Assembly: GCA_902806595.1 (NCBI GenBank)
Contig: CADCXC010000037.1
Span: 682,001-746,000 of the forward strand
Source: Pyrenopolyporus hunteri
Taxonomy: Eukaryota > Ascomycota > Sordariomycetes > Xylariales > Hypoxylaceae
DNA: 64,000 nucleotides
Direction: 5' to 3'
Within the stretch, counting starts at the first letter, position 1. Each line of letters starts with the position of its first letter. A program made the position numbers and the translations under genes. Shown here in pieces: positions 50,982 to 60,820 of this stretch. Below the pieces are notes generated by a model. That model was not told where the DNA came from and ran no database searches. It was given only the letters and a program-made list of their open reading frames with translations.

Positions 50982-52909
50982 TCAAGGTAAATCCCACCAG
51001 CTTTCATGTATATCCCTCAAGTCGATAGTGGCTGGGTCGCGAATATACGGCGTGATATCGGAGTCCGGATCCTGCTCCTTCTTAGTAGACCCCGTGCCAA
51101 AGTACCAAATCAGCCTATTGCCAGTCTCCGAGAGATACTCGTACTCCCAATCCTCCCACCGCGGGTCCCGGAGGATGATAGTGACGTGCGCCGAGCTCCC
51201 GGGCCAGAGCCCGTGGATCCTGCTCCCGGCGCGCCCGCTGTTGTACCAGGAGCTGCAGTTCTCCGACAGCACGGTGGTCTGGAAGAAGGCGTCCGAGTAC
51301 TGGATGAAGTCGTCCGCGGCCTTGCGCGACGGCTGGATCGTCCTGATGCCCTCGCGGCCGAGCTTGCGCAGCAGCTTCGCGAAGAACGTCACCTGCACCT
51401 CGACGCTGTGCGGCACCGTCCCCGAACGCCCCGAGCCGTTGGGCCCGTGGATGAATCCGAGGTTGGGGAAGCCCGGCGTCGCGGAGCCCAGGTACGTGTA
51501 CGGGAACCCGTACTCGCCGTCCTGCTCCCACAGCTTGGCCAGGTCTTTGCCGTGGGCCCAGATGCTAAAGGGCGGCACCATGTCCACGTTTGCCCCCGTA
51601 GCGCAGAAGATGGCGTCGACTTCGCGGTGCTTCCCGTCGGTTGTTTCGATCCCGGTTTCAGTGAAGCGCTTTATCGGCGTCTGGATGTACTCGGCGTTGT
51701 CCTCCGTAATGGCCTCGAAGTAGCCGGGCCCAGGGGTAAGCCGTCGGCAGTGAGGAGAGAAGTCGGGGATGATGCTTTTGATAAGTTCGGGCTTCTTAGC
51801 CACACGCTTCTTCATAAGCTCGGTGAACTCTTCGCGAGCCTTATCGTTCAGGGCGGATCCCTTAAGCCAACTGGAGAATCCCCTCCAGTACTTCGCCTCG
51901 AGCTCCTTCCGATATTTGACGTATTCCTTAGGGTCCTTGAATGATTCTTGGAGCTCCGCCGATATGGGAATGGGCTCGATGGAAGTCTCGTCGCCTGCGA
52001 AAGACGCCGTAACCCAGGTCTTATTTCGCGCGTAGTGGTCTAAATGCGCGACTCGCTTTTGGAGGTTGGCAGTCAGCTGTATGCCGCTTGCTCCGTTGCC
52101 GATAACCGCAACCCGTTTTCCGGTGGGATCGAAGTTGGGATCCCAGTTAGAAGCATGCCGGAGGAGGCCCTTGAAGTCATTTATGCCAGGGTAGTCGGGT
52201 AGTTTCCAGGCGTTGAAGCGACCGATGGCGGTCAGTACGAAGTCAAACTCATCGCTGACCGTATCCCCTGTGTTGAGATTGTGGACCTTCACATTCCACA
52301 CAGATTTCTTCTCGTCCCATCTCAGTTCTTCAACCTTCTGGGAGAGCTTCAAATACTGATATACGTTATATTTCCGCGCCAGACCCTGCCAGTATTCCCT
52401 GATTTCCCGGCCTTGCGCGAACTGCTCCGACCAGTTAACGTTTGGAGAGAAACTGGTCTGATAGACGTGCGCTGGTACATCACACCTCACTCCTGGGTAT
52501 ATGTTCTCAAACCATGTGCCACCCTGCAGTTCGTCAGAATATAGCGGAATAGTAAGAATGATGGAATACTGTTACTCACCACGTCGGCGTTCTTCTCAAA
52601 TATGGTCAACTTTAAGTTGGGAACTTTAGGAGGAAGTAGTATACCGGCGAGGACACCAGAAAGTCCTGCGCCAATGACAGCGACTCTTAACTCTCTTGGT
52701 TCGTCGATAAGACGTTCTTCTAGTGGGATGGTTGGAAGAAAATAATTGGTAGGCTCCGGCTGTTTGAGCAGCGGCTCGACCGTTTCCTTCACGCTCTCAA
52801 CTACCGGCACTTTCACACCATTAGTTGATTTCTCCGAGCGTCCTTGCTCCAATGGGGATAACTTTGATCCATTCGTATGAATGGTCTGCTCTAATACTTC
52901 GGTGGCCAT
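50982..52909 (-). CDS. Type I Baeyer-Villiger / flavin-binding monooxygenase
   Basis: Two minus-strand exons (52909-52580 and 52523-50982) encode 623 residues. The enzyme class uses FAD and NADPH to insert oxygen next to a ketone, giving esters or lactones. Visible motifs: first dinucleotide fold VAVIGAGLSG (GxGxxG at 80-85), the GGTW motif (111-114) exactly at the exon junction, the Baeyer-Villiger fingerprint FKGLLRHASNW (227-237; FxGxxxHxxxW), and a second fold VIGNGASG (252-257). The region NPG..PHGPNGSG-like (FIHGPNGSGRSG) resembles 4-hydroxyacetophenone-type monooxygenases. No signal peptide; an extra ~70-residue N-terminus precedes the first fold. Splicing (donor GTGAGT, acceptor CTGCAG) restores NADV-GGTW. 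It is head-to-head with an FMN-dependent monooxygenase across 466 bp, suggesting co-regulation in an oxidative catabolic or secondary pathway. Substrate unknown. Confidence 0.9.
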
Positions 52910-53375
52910 ATCGACGAGTAGCTTAACCAGCCTCTAGGGTGGGAGCGACAAAATGTTGGCCGGTCAAATTTCTATACCTACCAATTCCATTCATAACCGG
53001 TCAGAACCGAGGACTTATATCTACTAGACTGAGGTTATCGTAAACGCGTTATCACTCGACCGACGCTATGTAGCCGACCTACCACATCTTCCATAGGCGA
53101 AGCACGCAATAGGCCCCGCGTCTTTGCACCTCCGCTATAGGACGTCCGGGCACAATCAAACTCGCGGCTAGAGCTCGCATTATCGCATCGAGATGAGACG
53201 AGTACCGTATTGGGCCTGGTGGCACACGGGTGGGATGTTCATAACCACCGACTTGGTTCGTTCGTAATAGGTTGGTGAGTTGTATTTTGGAATTACTATA
53301 AGTCGCCTCGTTTTCTGAGTTCCTAATGTAGAAAACTACTTCCCTAGGATACATCCTGCTTGATATCGTCTTAAA
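52910..53375. promoter_or_regulatory. Divergent promoter between the Baeyer-Villiger and FMN-dependent monooxygenases
   Basis: The 466 bp between the two start codons must drive both genes. I see no strong TATA box. CGG triplets occur (for example CCGG near 52960 and 52998 and CGGAG-like words near 53126), as used by Zn2Cys6 regulators, but none forms a convincing paired site by eye. Confidence 0.45.
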
Positions 53376-54993
53376 ATGGCTGCTTCGAAGGACAAGAAGC
53401 CGATTTTGCTGAATGCATTTGATATGTCGACTATTGGTCATCTCTCACCAGGCCAATGGAAGGTGAGTCTCTAGATTTCAGTACGAAGATATCAAACTAA
53501 CGATAAAAGAATCCCGTTGATAAATCGGCTACGAAACGGAACATTGAATACTGGATAGAGCTAGCAAAATTGCTAGACAGAGGCGGATTCAATGCTTTAT
53601 TCCTTGCCGACACGTACGGAGGCTACGATACTTACGAGGGTAGTCTGGATAACTGTATCAGACGAGCCGCGCAATGGCCTGTGACGGACCCGACCATCGT
53701 AGGTTTATTAACATTTGCGTCTCGTCGAAAGAAAAGCTAAATCCTACGGGTGTTAGCCGATTGCAGCAATGGCAGCCGTAACGAAGAATCTCTCTTTCGC
53801 CATTACCGCCTCAACCTCATTCGAGCCCCCTTTTCTACTGGCTAAGCGCTTTTCCACTTTAGACCATTTCACCGGGGGACGATTTGGTTGGAATATCGTC
53901 ACCTCGTGGAAAAAGGCAGCTTTTAAAGCTATTGGCCTTGATACCCCTATTGATCATGATGAGCGGTATCTCCAGGCCGATGAGTACTTAAAAGTACTCT
54001 ACAAGTACGTTATTGCGAATTGTACGTCCTGGGACGTAATGAGACTAAAAAAAGGTTCATAGGCTCTGGGAGGGATCGTGGGCAGACGATGCGATCTCCC
54101 CCGATCCAGAGAACGACGTGTATGCCGATCCAGACAAGATCCGCACGATCAATCATAAGGGGAAATACTTCACGCTCAACACGAAGCACATCGTCGATCC
54201 GTCTCCGCAACGGACACCGTTTCTATTCCAGGCCGGGACATCGCCCGCCGGTTCTGAGTTCGCAGCGACGCACGCAGAAGCCATCTTCGTGTCCTCTCAC
54301 TCCGCAGCCATCCTCCGGCCTAAGATCGCCAGGATTAGGGAGCTGGCCGCCTCCAAAGGAAGAGACCCCCGCTCGCTCAAGTTCTTCGCGACGTACACGC
54401 CCATAATCGGGCGCACGGACGAGGAGGCGCAGGCGAAATACGAAGAGCTGCTCAAGTACGGCTCAGTCATCGGCGGCCTTGTGCTCGTCAGCGGGTGGAC
54501 CGGAATCGACCTATCCAAGATCCCGCTGGATCAAGAGATCACCGCGGCGGATTCGCTGGAGGCTCACAAGGTGCGCAGCCTCTTGGACGCCTTTACCACC
54601 ACGAGCAAGGACATCCCGAAGTGGACGCCTCGCGTCATCGCCCAGAAAGCGGCGATAGGTGGTCTTGGGCCCGTGGCTATCGGGTCCCCTCAGACCGTGG
54701 CCGACGACATGGAACGGTGGATTCAGGATGCGGATTTGGACGGTTTCAACATCGGTTATGTGACGACCCCTGGGACGTTCGAGGAGGTTGTCGAGCTGCT
54801 GATCCCAGAGCTGCGACGCCGTGGAATCTACCCCGATCCGTTGCCGGAAGGGGAGAAGCTAACTGCTCGCGAGAGGATCTATGGGAAGGGTCAAAGCGGG
54901 TTAAGGGATGACCACATCGGGTCTAAGTATAAGTACGACAGATACCAAGAGGAACCACCGTATGAGCCAGAGCCCACCAAGGATGAGAAATAA
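53376..54993 (+). CDS. FMN-dependent monooxygenase, NtaA/SnaA/DszA family (luciferase-like)
   Basis: Four exons (53376-53462, 53510-53698, 53757-54004, 54063-54993) encode 484 residues, the usual length. The family uses reduced FMN supplied by a separate reductase for hydroxylation, N-dealkylation, desulfonation or Baeyer-Villiger-type reactions in the bacterial luciferase TIM-barrel fold. Signatures: ILLNAFDM...GHLSPGQW at the start, FNALFLADTYGGYD, AAMAAVTKNLSFAITASTSF, TLDHFTGGRFGWNIVTSW, DERYLQADEY, INHKGKYFTL, PSPQRTPFLFQAGTSPAGSE, ATHAEAIFVSSH and DGFNIGYV. All junctions recreate continuous family sequence; at exon 3 the TAG acceptor (53756) was chosen over a later CAG (53766) because only it gives PIAAMAAV in frame. 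A paralogue lies 587 bp downstream. Substrate unknown. Confidence 0.9.
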
Positions 54994-55580
54994 CTGATCG
55001 AGCTCATAAAATATCCCACTTAAGTCCTTAGGGTAATTATTTCGCAGGGACTAGTCCCTCCGATGAATTGAGAGAGGTTCAGGTATTGAGTGACACCACA
55101 TCAATACATTCTCCTATGAGGTAACTCTATAATCCCGACCCGGGCAATCAATTGGCATAACCCGTCTTCTTTCCCCGCCCTACCTCTTTGACCTCTCCCC
55201 TCCTCCACCGGCGTACAAAGGGAGCATCGCGCGTAACCTAGGCATAGGTTAGTTTACCTAGGTATGTGGTGTGCGTTGGGGGAACCCCGCGCCGACGCGA
55301 TATTGCGTGATCGAGCTTGTCGTGTTGCGTGATCGCAGCCAAGCGGTCGGAGCGCCAGTACCGTGCGAATGGCAACCCGCGTCCCGTATCCGTGGTAATA
55401 TCGCGTGCTACTAGCTGGCGGGCCACTCCGCCGGACTTCGGAGGCGTATGGTTTGGGCTTGATATGGCTAGGGACGGGCGTGACAGGTAAATACCTTAAG
55501 TACTTGGAATTGAGATATCCGGGTTCGCGTGAATAAATCAATATCTACGAGTTTCACGAGCGAAAATAGGGACGAACACG
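54994..55580. other. Intergenic region between the two FMN monooxygenase paralogues
   Basis: 587 bp with no gene; it should hold the terminator of the first and the promoter of the second. A CCTAGG/TACCTAGGTA cluster lies at 55230-55266. ATTGCGTGATCG occurs at about 55302 and GTTGCGTGATCG at about 55324, a 22 bp-spaced direct repeat. Confidence 0.55.
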
Positions 55581-57397
55581 ATGGCCAGTGACGGAAAGCC
55601 AAAGAAGAGCCTCGTGCTCAATGCCTTCGTGATGATGTGTAAGTCCAATCGGGCTCGGAGTAACGCTCGCCAGCTTATACCATATCTTAGGTAGCGGGCA
55701 TCAAAGCCCCGGCCTATGGAGGCACCCGGACGATGAGTCGTGGCGCTTTAATGAGGTATCACATTGGGTTGAGTTGGCTAAGCTGCTCGAGGCGGGCAAG
55801 TTCCATGGCATCTTCATCGCCGACGTTCTTGGTATGGAGAGTCTTTCGATCGATACAAACTAGACGATAATGCTAACTGCAATGGCAGGAGGCTACGATG
55901 TGTATAAAAACTCTCTGGATCCTGCGAAGATTTCGGGAGCTCAATGGCCGGTGAATGAGCCTCTGTCTGTTATAGCCGCGATGGCTGCAGCGACCAAGAG
56001 CATTGGTTTCGGTGTCACGGCCTCCACTACCTATGAGCAGCCATACCATTTCGCAAGACGCCTTTCTACGGTAGATCATCTATCTAAAGGACGGTGTGTT
56101 TTAAGTTTAGAGACATGATAAATAGTATACTAATCGTGTGTAGATTAGGTTGGAACGTCAGTTAGGAAAATGCCCCTAAGGAACCGTGGCGATGAGCTGA
56201 TTGGGGGCTTAGATTGTCACGAGCTATTTAGACTCTGCTGCGAAGAATCTGGGCTTTACGGAACAACCTAAAGTGAGCGCATATACTTTTCACGATAATA
56301 ATGCCGTTCTAACGAGGTTAATATAGCACGACGACCGCTACGCACAAGCCGAGGAGTACGTCAAGGTAATCTACAAACTATTAGAGTCATCATGGCGGGA
56401 CGATGCTGTGAAATTAGATCGGAAGTCTGGAATCTACACTCAACCCGACTTAGTGAGACCCATTAACCACCAAGGCAAGTTCTTTACGGTGCCCGGACCG
56501 CATATCTGCCAGCCCAGTCCGCAAAGGACCCCGTTGATACTCCAGGCGGGTACCTCGCGCGCCGGGAAGCAGTTCGCCGCTCAGCACGCCGAAGCAATTT
56601 TCGTGTCCGCCCACGCCCCGGAAGTATGCGCGAAGAGCATCGCCGAAGTACGGGGGCTCGCGAAGACGCAGTACGGCAGAGACCCGACTAACATCAAGGT
56701 CCTGGCGCTGGTGACGCCGATTCTAGGGCGGACGGAGGAGGAAGCTCAAGCCAAACTAGCCGACTACAGGAAATACGCGTCTCACGAGGGGGCCCTTGCT
56801 CTGTTTGGAGGCTGGACCGGCATCGACCTGAGCAAGTACGGGGAAGATGAGGAGCTGAGACATGTTGAGAGTAACGCAGTTCGGTAAGCGTATTAAGGCA
56901 CCCCTCCTTTTATGCCTTATGTTAAACCTATTCTAGGTCCACGGTGGAGGGCTACGCACGGTTTTCGCCTGGAACTTCGAAGTGGACTAGGCAAACCGTC
57001 GCAGAGCATGTGGCCATCGGTGGCAACGGGCCTATTTTTGTCGGGACCCCTTCACAGGTGGCCGACGGGCTTGAAACTTGGGTCAGGGAAGCTGACGTCG
57101 ACGGGTTCAACTTTGTAAGTCATGCGTCTACCCCTTTTGTTTTAAGACTCGAACTCACAGTATACGCTCCAGGCGTATGCGCTCTTCCCCCAGTCTTTCA
57201 AGGACATCATCGAGCTTCTGATACCAGAGCTCCGCCGCCGGGGCTTATTCTGGGGCGACTATGCAGTGCCTGGAGGAACGTACAGGGAGAACTTCTACCA
57301 GAAGCCGGGACAGGCCGGTCCCCTTGATGAACACATTGCTTCTTCGTATAGGTGGAAGGCGGGTGTTCCTGCAGAGCAACATGTGATCAAAGACTAA
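55581..57397 (+). CDS. FMN-dependent monooxygenase paralogue, NtaA/SnaA/DszA family, eight exons including a 13-nt microexon
   Basis: Exons 55581-55638, 55691-55831, 55889-56093, 56144-56156, 56213-56272, 56327-56883, 56937-57114 and 57173-57397 give 478 residues. It looks broken at first because stops occur after 56156, but splicing a 13-nt exon (A TTA GGT TGG AAC) and a 60-nt exon rebuilds GRLGWN-IVTSYLDSAAKNLGFTEQPK-HDDRYAQAEEY, exactly the family sequence. Motifs shared with the upstream paralogue: LNAFVM...SGHQSPGLWRHP, FHGIFIADVLGGYDVY, AAMAAATKSIGFGVTASTTY, INHQGKFF, PSPQRTPLILQAGTS, QHAEAIFVSAH, GGWTGIDLSK, DGFNF. Identity to the neighbour looks well below that of a recent duplicate, and intron positions differ, so the pair is old or recruited separately. 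Substrate unknown; needs a flavin reductase partner, not present in this window. Confidence 0.85.
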
Positions 57398-58627
57398 CAT
57401 TGCTGGAGAAAATACACTCAGCAATGAAAAACCATGTATCGCTATTGGGTGTATCGAGGCTATGCCAGTTAGGATAGCTACCCCATGATGAGGGAAAAAA
57501 GGGTTAGAGTTCATCTATTTCGTGCTTTGAGATTCTTACATTTTGATTAACACGAAGTTGGATGTCAGTGTTGCCATCAGGAGCCTGTAGCACGCCCCCT
57601 TCCTATGCCATCCCATCTTGTGATGAGGTCATATGTTTCGATCAGCCGTAAGGCAGAAATTCGCGGGGCCTCATTTGTGTCCCATAGGTCATATTCATCC
57701 GATCTAAGAGATGGGATCGCCGTTCCTAAGCGATCATCATAGCCACATCGTACCTCATAAGCGACTGGGAGACGTAAGGGACTCTTCATTAAAAGGGGGG
57801 ATTAGCGAGAGTAAAGGCCGTAAGGACGAGACGAGGATAAAACAGTATGAAGCATGACGATACCGGCTCCAAATAAACATTGGACGAGAGTAGATGAGTG
57901 GTGAGACGCTACTAAGCCCGAGACGAAAAGACCGATACTCTTGTACTTCATAATTTCGTTTAGCTCGCTATTTATGATGCCGATGTAGAAGGATCGAGAT
58001 GGCATCGCCTGAGACGATGTGCTACACGTAGCGATTAGATACCGCGCTTCGTGTTGTACACATACACATATACATGCGTAAGTTCTCTGAAAAGATGATC
58101 CTTATACACTTAAGTATTCGAAACCGCTTGTTGGATCATCATGCGGCGAGAATAGCATGCGTGCTCGTCCAAACTCAACCCAGTACTTACACATACGTGT
58201 AGACATACAAGTCCATCTACGCATATATGTAAACTTCGTGAGGTGCCCGTCTAAAACCTCTGCATATCCGCGGCCCGTTTGATCCTATACCTATCCGGAT
58301 AGCTACCTACGCATACCCTGCGGCCTCCCGTATAGATTATGCCGGCTCCCGTGGTTTACGTATAACACCTAGTTAACCCAGCCGCCTAACCCGGAACCGA
58401 ATCACGATATGGTCAATAGATGGACGTAACAAGTCCACCTACGTTACGCCTCCCTCTTCAAACTCGTTAAGCCATTAGGTTTCAAACCGAGTCCAACGCC
58501 GGACGAGCACCAAATCCAGCTGAGGTCTAAGCATCACGCCACCGCGCCCAAACAACCATACCTAATCCCTTAGGTAGGCATCCTAAATAGGTATGCACTG
58601 TACAACCCCCCCTTCTCTCTACGCCCT
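57398..58627. other. Intergenic region right of the oxidative cluster
   Basis: 1.2 kb with no recognised gene, between two convergent genes. Some TACATATA-like words and a CCTTAGGTAGG run near 58569 are present. Confidence 0.6.
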
Positions 58628-59455
58628 CTACCTCTCCTTCTGGCGCCTCTCGCGATCGAACATCCACAGGGCCGTGACGACCGCCATGATGGCCCAGCGC
58701 TCGCCCAACGCGCCGCTCGCGCCGCTGCCCAGGAACCGGAACCGCATCTTCTTGCTCAGGCTCATCACCGCCCACGCCCACACCGCCACCACCTCCCTCC
58801 CGTCGCTCGTCGCCGCCGCCGCCGCCGCCGTCGCCGGGCCGCTCCCCGCCGCCGCCAGGCGCACGAGCTTCCACCCGGACCCGCGCCCGCCCAGCGCGGC
58901 CACCGCCTCGCCGTGCGTGCGGCGCCACTCGAAGCGTTCGCGGCGCGCGCCCGCCCCAGCCGCAGCGCCGGCCCCGACCCCGACGGCGAAGGAGTACGTC
59001 GACGCGGCGAGGAAGCCGGTCGTCTGGACGGACTCCTCGGCGGCGGCGCCGGGGGCGGGGGGTAAGGCGACGATGAGGTTGGCGGCGCCGACGAGGTTGG
59101 CGCTGGTGCAGGTGGCGAGGGGCGGGCGGCTGGCGGCGGGCCCGTTGTGCAGGACGACGTCGGGCTGGCCGGACCAGCCGGTGTGGGCGGAGACGGCGTA
59201 CAGCGGCTGGGACTGGTGCTCGCCGAGGAGGTACGTGCGCTCGAGGAAGCTGGACTCTTGGTACAGGTTGAAGGCGGGCGGGAACTGCCGCGGGATTACG
59301 TGCACGGCGGCGCGAGGGACGGGTTGCTGCGGTTGGGGGGTCGGGATAGGTGCGGGTGCGGGAGCCGACTGGACGGTTGTCGTGCCGGCTGGTGGGTATT
59401 CTGAGTACGGAGGTGGGTCTTCGTCTTCTTTTGCTGCTTTCTGATGGGACGACAT
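58628..59455 (-). CDS. Conserved fungal protein, probable LURP-one/tubby-like fold
   Basis: A single exon on the minus strand encodes 275 residues. The start MSSHQKAAKEDEDPPPYSEYPPAG has a PPPYSEY motif, a possible WW-domain ligand (PPxY), and a Pro-rich linker. The rest alternates short strands: YLLGEHQSQPLYAVSAHTGW, PDVVLHNGP, then FEWRRTHGEAVAALGGRGSGWKLVRL, a long Ala/Gly-rich loop, REVVAVWAW, MRFRFLGSGASGALGERWAIMAVVTALWMFDRERR. I recall this pattern from widespread uncharacterised fungal proteins related to the tubby C-terminal-like/LURP-one superfamily, whose barrel ends in a hydrophobic helix like the final segment here. It is much GC-richer than its neighbours, which opens a long antisense frame with no family likeness. 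Fold assignment is tentative; function unknown. Confidence 0.7.
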   Translation of the reverse strand: MSSHQKAAKEDEDPPPYSEYPPAGTTTVQSAPAPAPIPTPQPQQPVPRAAVHVIPRQFPPAFNLYQESSFLERTYLLGEHQSQPLYAVSAHTGWSGQPDVVLHNGPAASRPPLATCTSANLVGAANLIVALPPAPGAAAEESVQTTGFLAASTYSFAVGVGAGAAAGAGARRERFEWRRTHGEAVAALGGRGSGWKLVRLAAAGSGPATAAAAAATSDGREVVAVWAWAVMSLSKKMRFRFLGSGASGALGERWAIMAVVTALWMFDRERRQKER

Positions 59456-60820
59456 GGTGTGCGGGTTTAGAGATTATCGAGGTATTGTATTGGATAGGTG
59501 CCCGCTTGTAAATTGAGCGAATCCGAAGACGGGGGCAGGGATTTGGATGGAAAAGAACAAAGAATCTAAGCGAATAGGGTAATCAGATTGCAGAAGAAAA
59601 GAATGCTAAAGATATCGCTGAAGGGTATCCTCTTCTTACTCCTCTCTCTCGACGTGAGGAATACACTGCTAGAATGGATCCAGAATCATGCATCCTGAAG
59701 TAGCTGGTAGAGTAGCCGAGCCTCGTTGCCTACCCACCCACCCTCCGTAACGATTCTGCCTAGTTTAGCTGTTCTCGAAGGCTACCTACCCAAGTATAAG
59801 ATTCGATCCTCCAACTAGTGATCGCCGCGGCGTGTTTGTATACCTAAGCCTTCGTTGTACGGCACAACTAGAAACTTGGCTATCCTACCAAAGTAAATTT
59901 AAACAGGTAATATCCTGCGGGTTCTGATAGGCTGTCCATAGCTTCGCTAGCCGAATGGCGCGGAGTTGAAGTCACTGTTACTGCTTGTATGACAATAGAT
60001 TGGCTTATGGCGAGACCCAATTCAGCCCACCAGCCCACTTACATGTAGGTGGTTAACTGAGACAGCCACTGGGAGCTGCATACGTCATGATATCCTTTTG
60101 TTTTCATCTGCATGAATACGGCGTGCTACAAACGGCGCAAGGGAGGCTGATACACACGAGCCACGCGCTCGATACTATTCTAGGATCTGGCTCTTTCGAA
60201 CGATCCTAACAGTATGTGCTCACTAATGCAGACGCTTCAACCAGATATCACACGCATATCATAGTACAATCCTGAAGGCAAATCGGGTAAAATTAAATTC
60301 GTACTATCATAGTAGGGGTAATCTAAGTCTAGCATAAGGACTAGACAACTGCTTAGGGGGTATAGGGGTATAGTTGGCATGACTTCTATAGGGCCATGCA
60401 ATGAAACTCCTTATTAACAATAAGTCGGCGGAGCTACCGACGTGAACCACCGCTTTCCTCTCCGTTAACCATCCATTGCGTGCGTAGGGGGTATAATGCA
60501 ACAGCCATCCGCCGATGTTTCCCATGCTTTGTGTCGCTTAGCATAGGCAAAACTCCTGCGCTCCTTCGAAATACAAAGGAAATTCGATATTAAGCTAGGC
60601 CCTTGTCGTGGCCCGAACGATGTATTACAGTAGGATAGCCCGCCCTGGTGGTGGAACCAGAACCCGCTTCGCTATCACGGGTTCCGTCTGAGTGGTGAGT
60701 GAAATGGCCCATCTCAGCGAGAGCTTCAGAAGACAGATGTAGGAACTGTGTCCTAGAGCCGTAGGAGTAGGCAACCTTAAGCCCAGCCCAAGTAGTACGT
60801 CAGACGAGCGGCTCTGTCTC
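59456..60820. other. Intergenic region between two minus-strand genes
   Basis: 1.4 kb with no recognised gene. It contains the promoter of the tubby-like gene (left) and the 3' flank of the TBC gene (right). A region at 60620-60700 with GGTGGTGGAACCAGAACCCGC...GCGGGTT-like complementarity was inspected for a tRNA, but no complete A and B boxes are present. Confidence 0.55.

Noticed and set aside
51006..51944. 312-codon + strand frame inside the Baeyer-Villiger gene
   Set aside because: Antisense shadow of a gene with complete FAD/NADPH motifs.
56157..56326. Apparent inactivating stops in the second FMN monooxygenase
   Set aside because: The stops fall within introns once the 13-nt and 60-nt exons are recognised; the spliced frame is continuous and matches the family.
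58593..59444. 283-codon + strand frame opposite the tubby-like gene
   Set aside because: It is the antisense shadow of a GC-rich gene; the minus-strand protein has recognisable conserved blocks and the + strand one is Ala/Pro/Arg noise.
60610..60720. Possible tRNA or structured RNA
   Set aside because: There is local complementarity (GAACCCGC/GGGTTCC), but no consistent A box and B box with a cloverleaf could be drawn.
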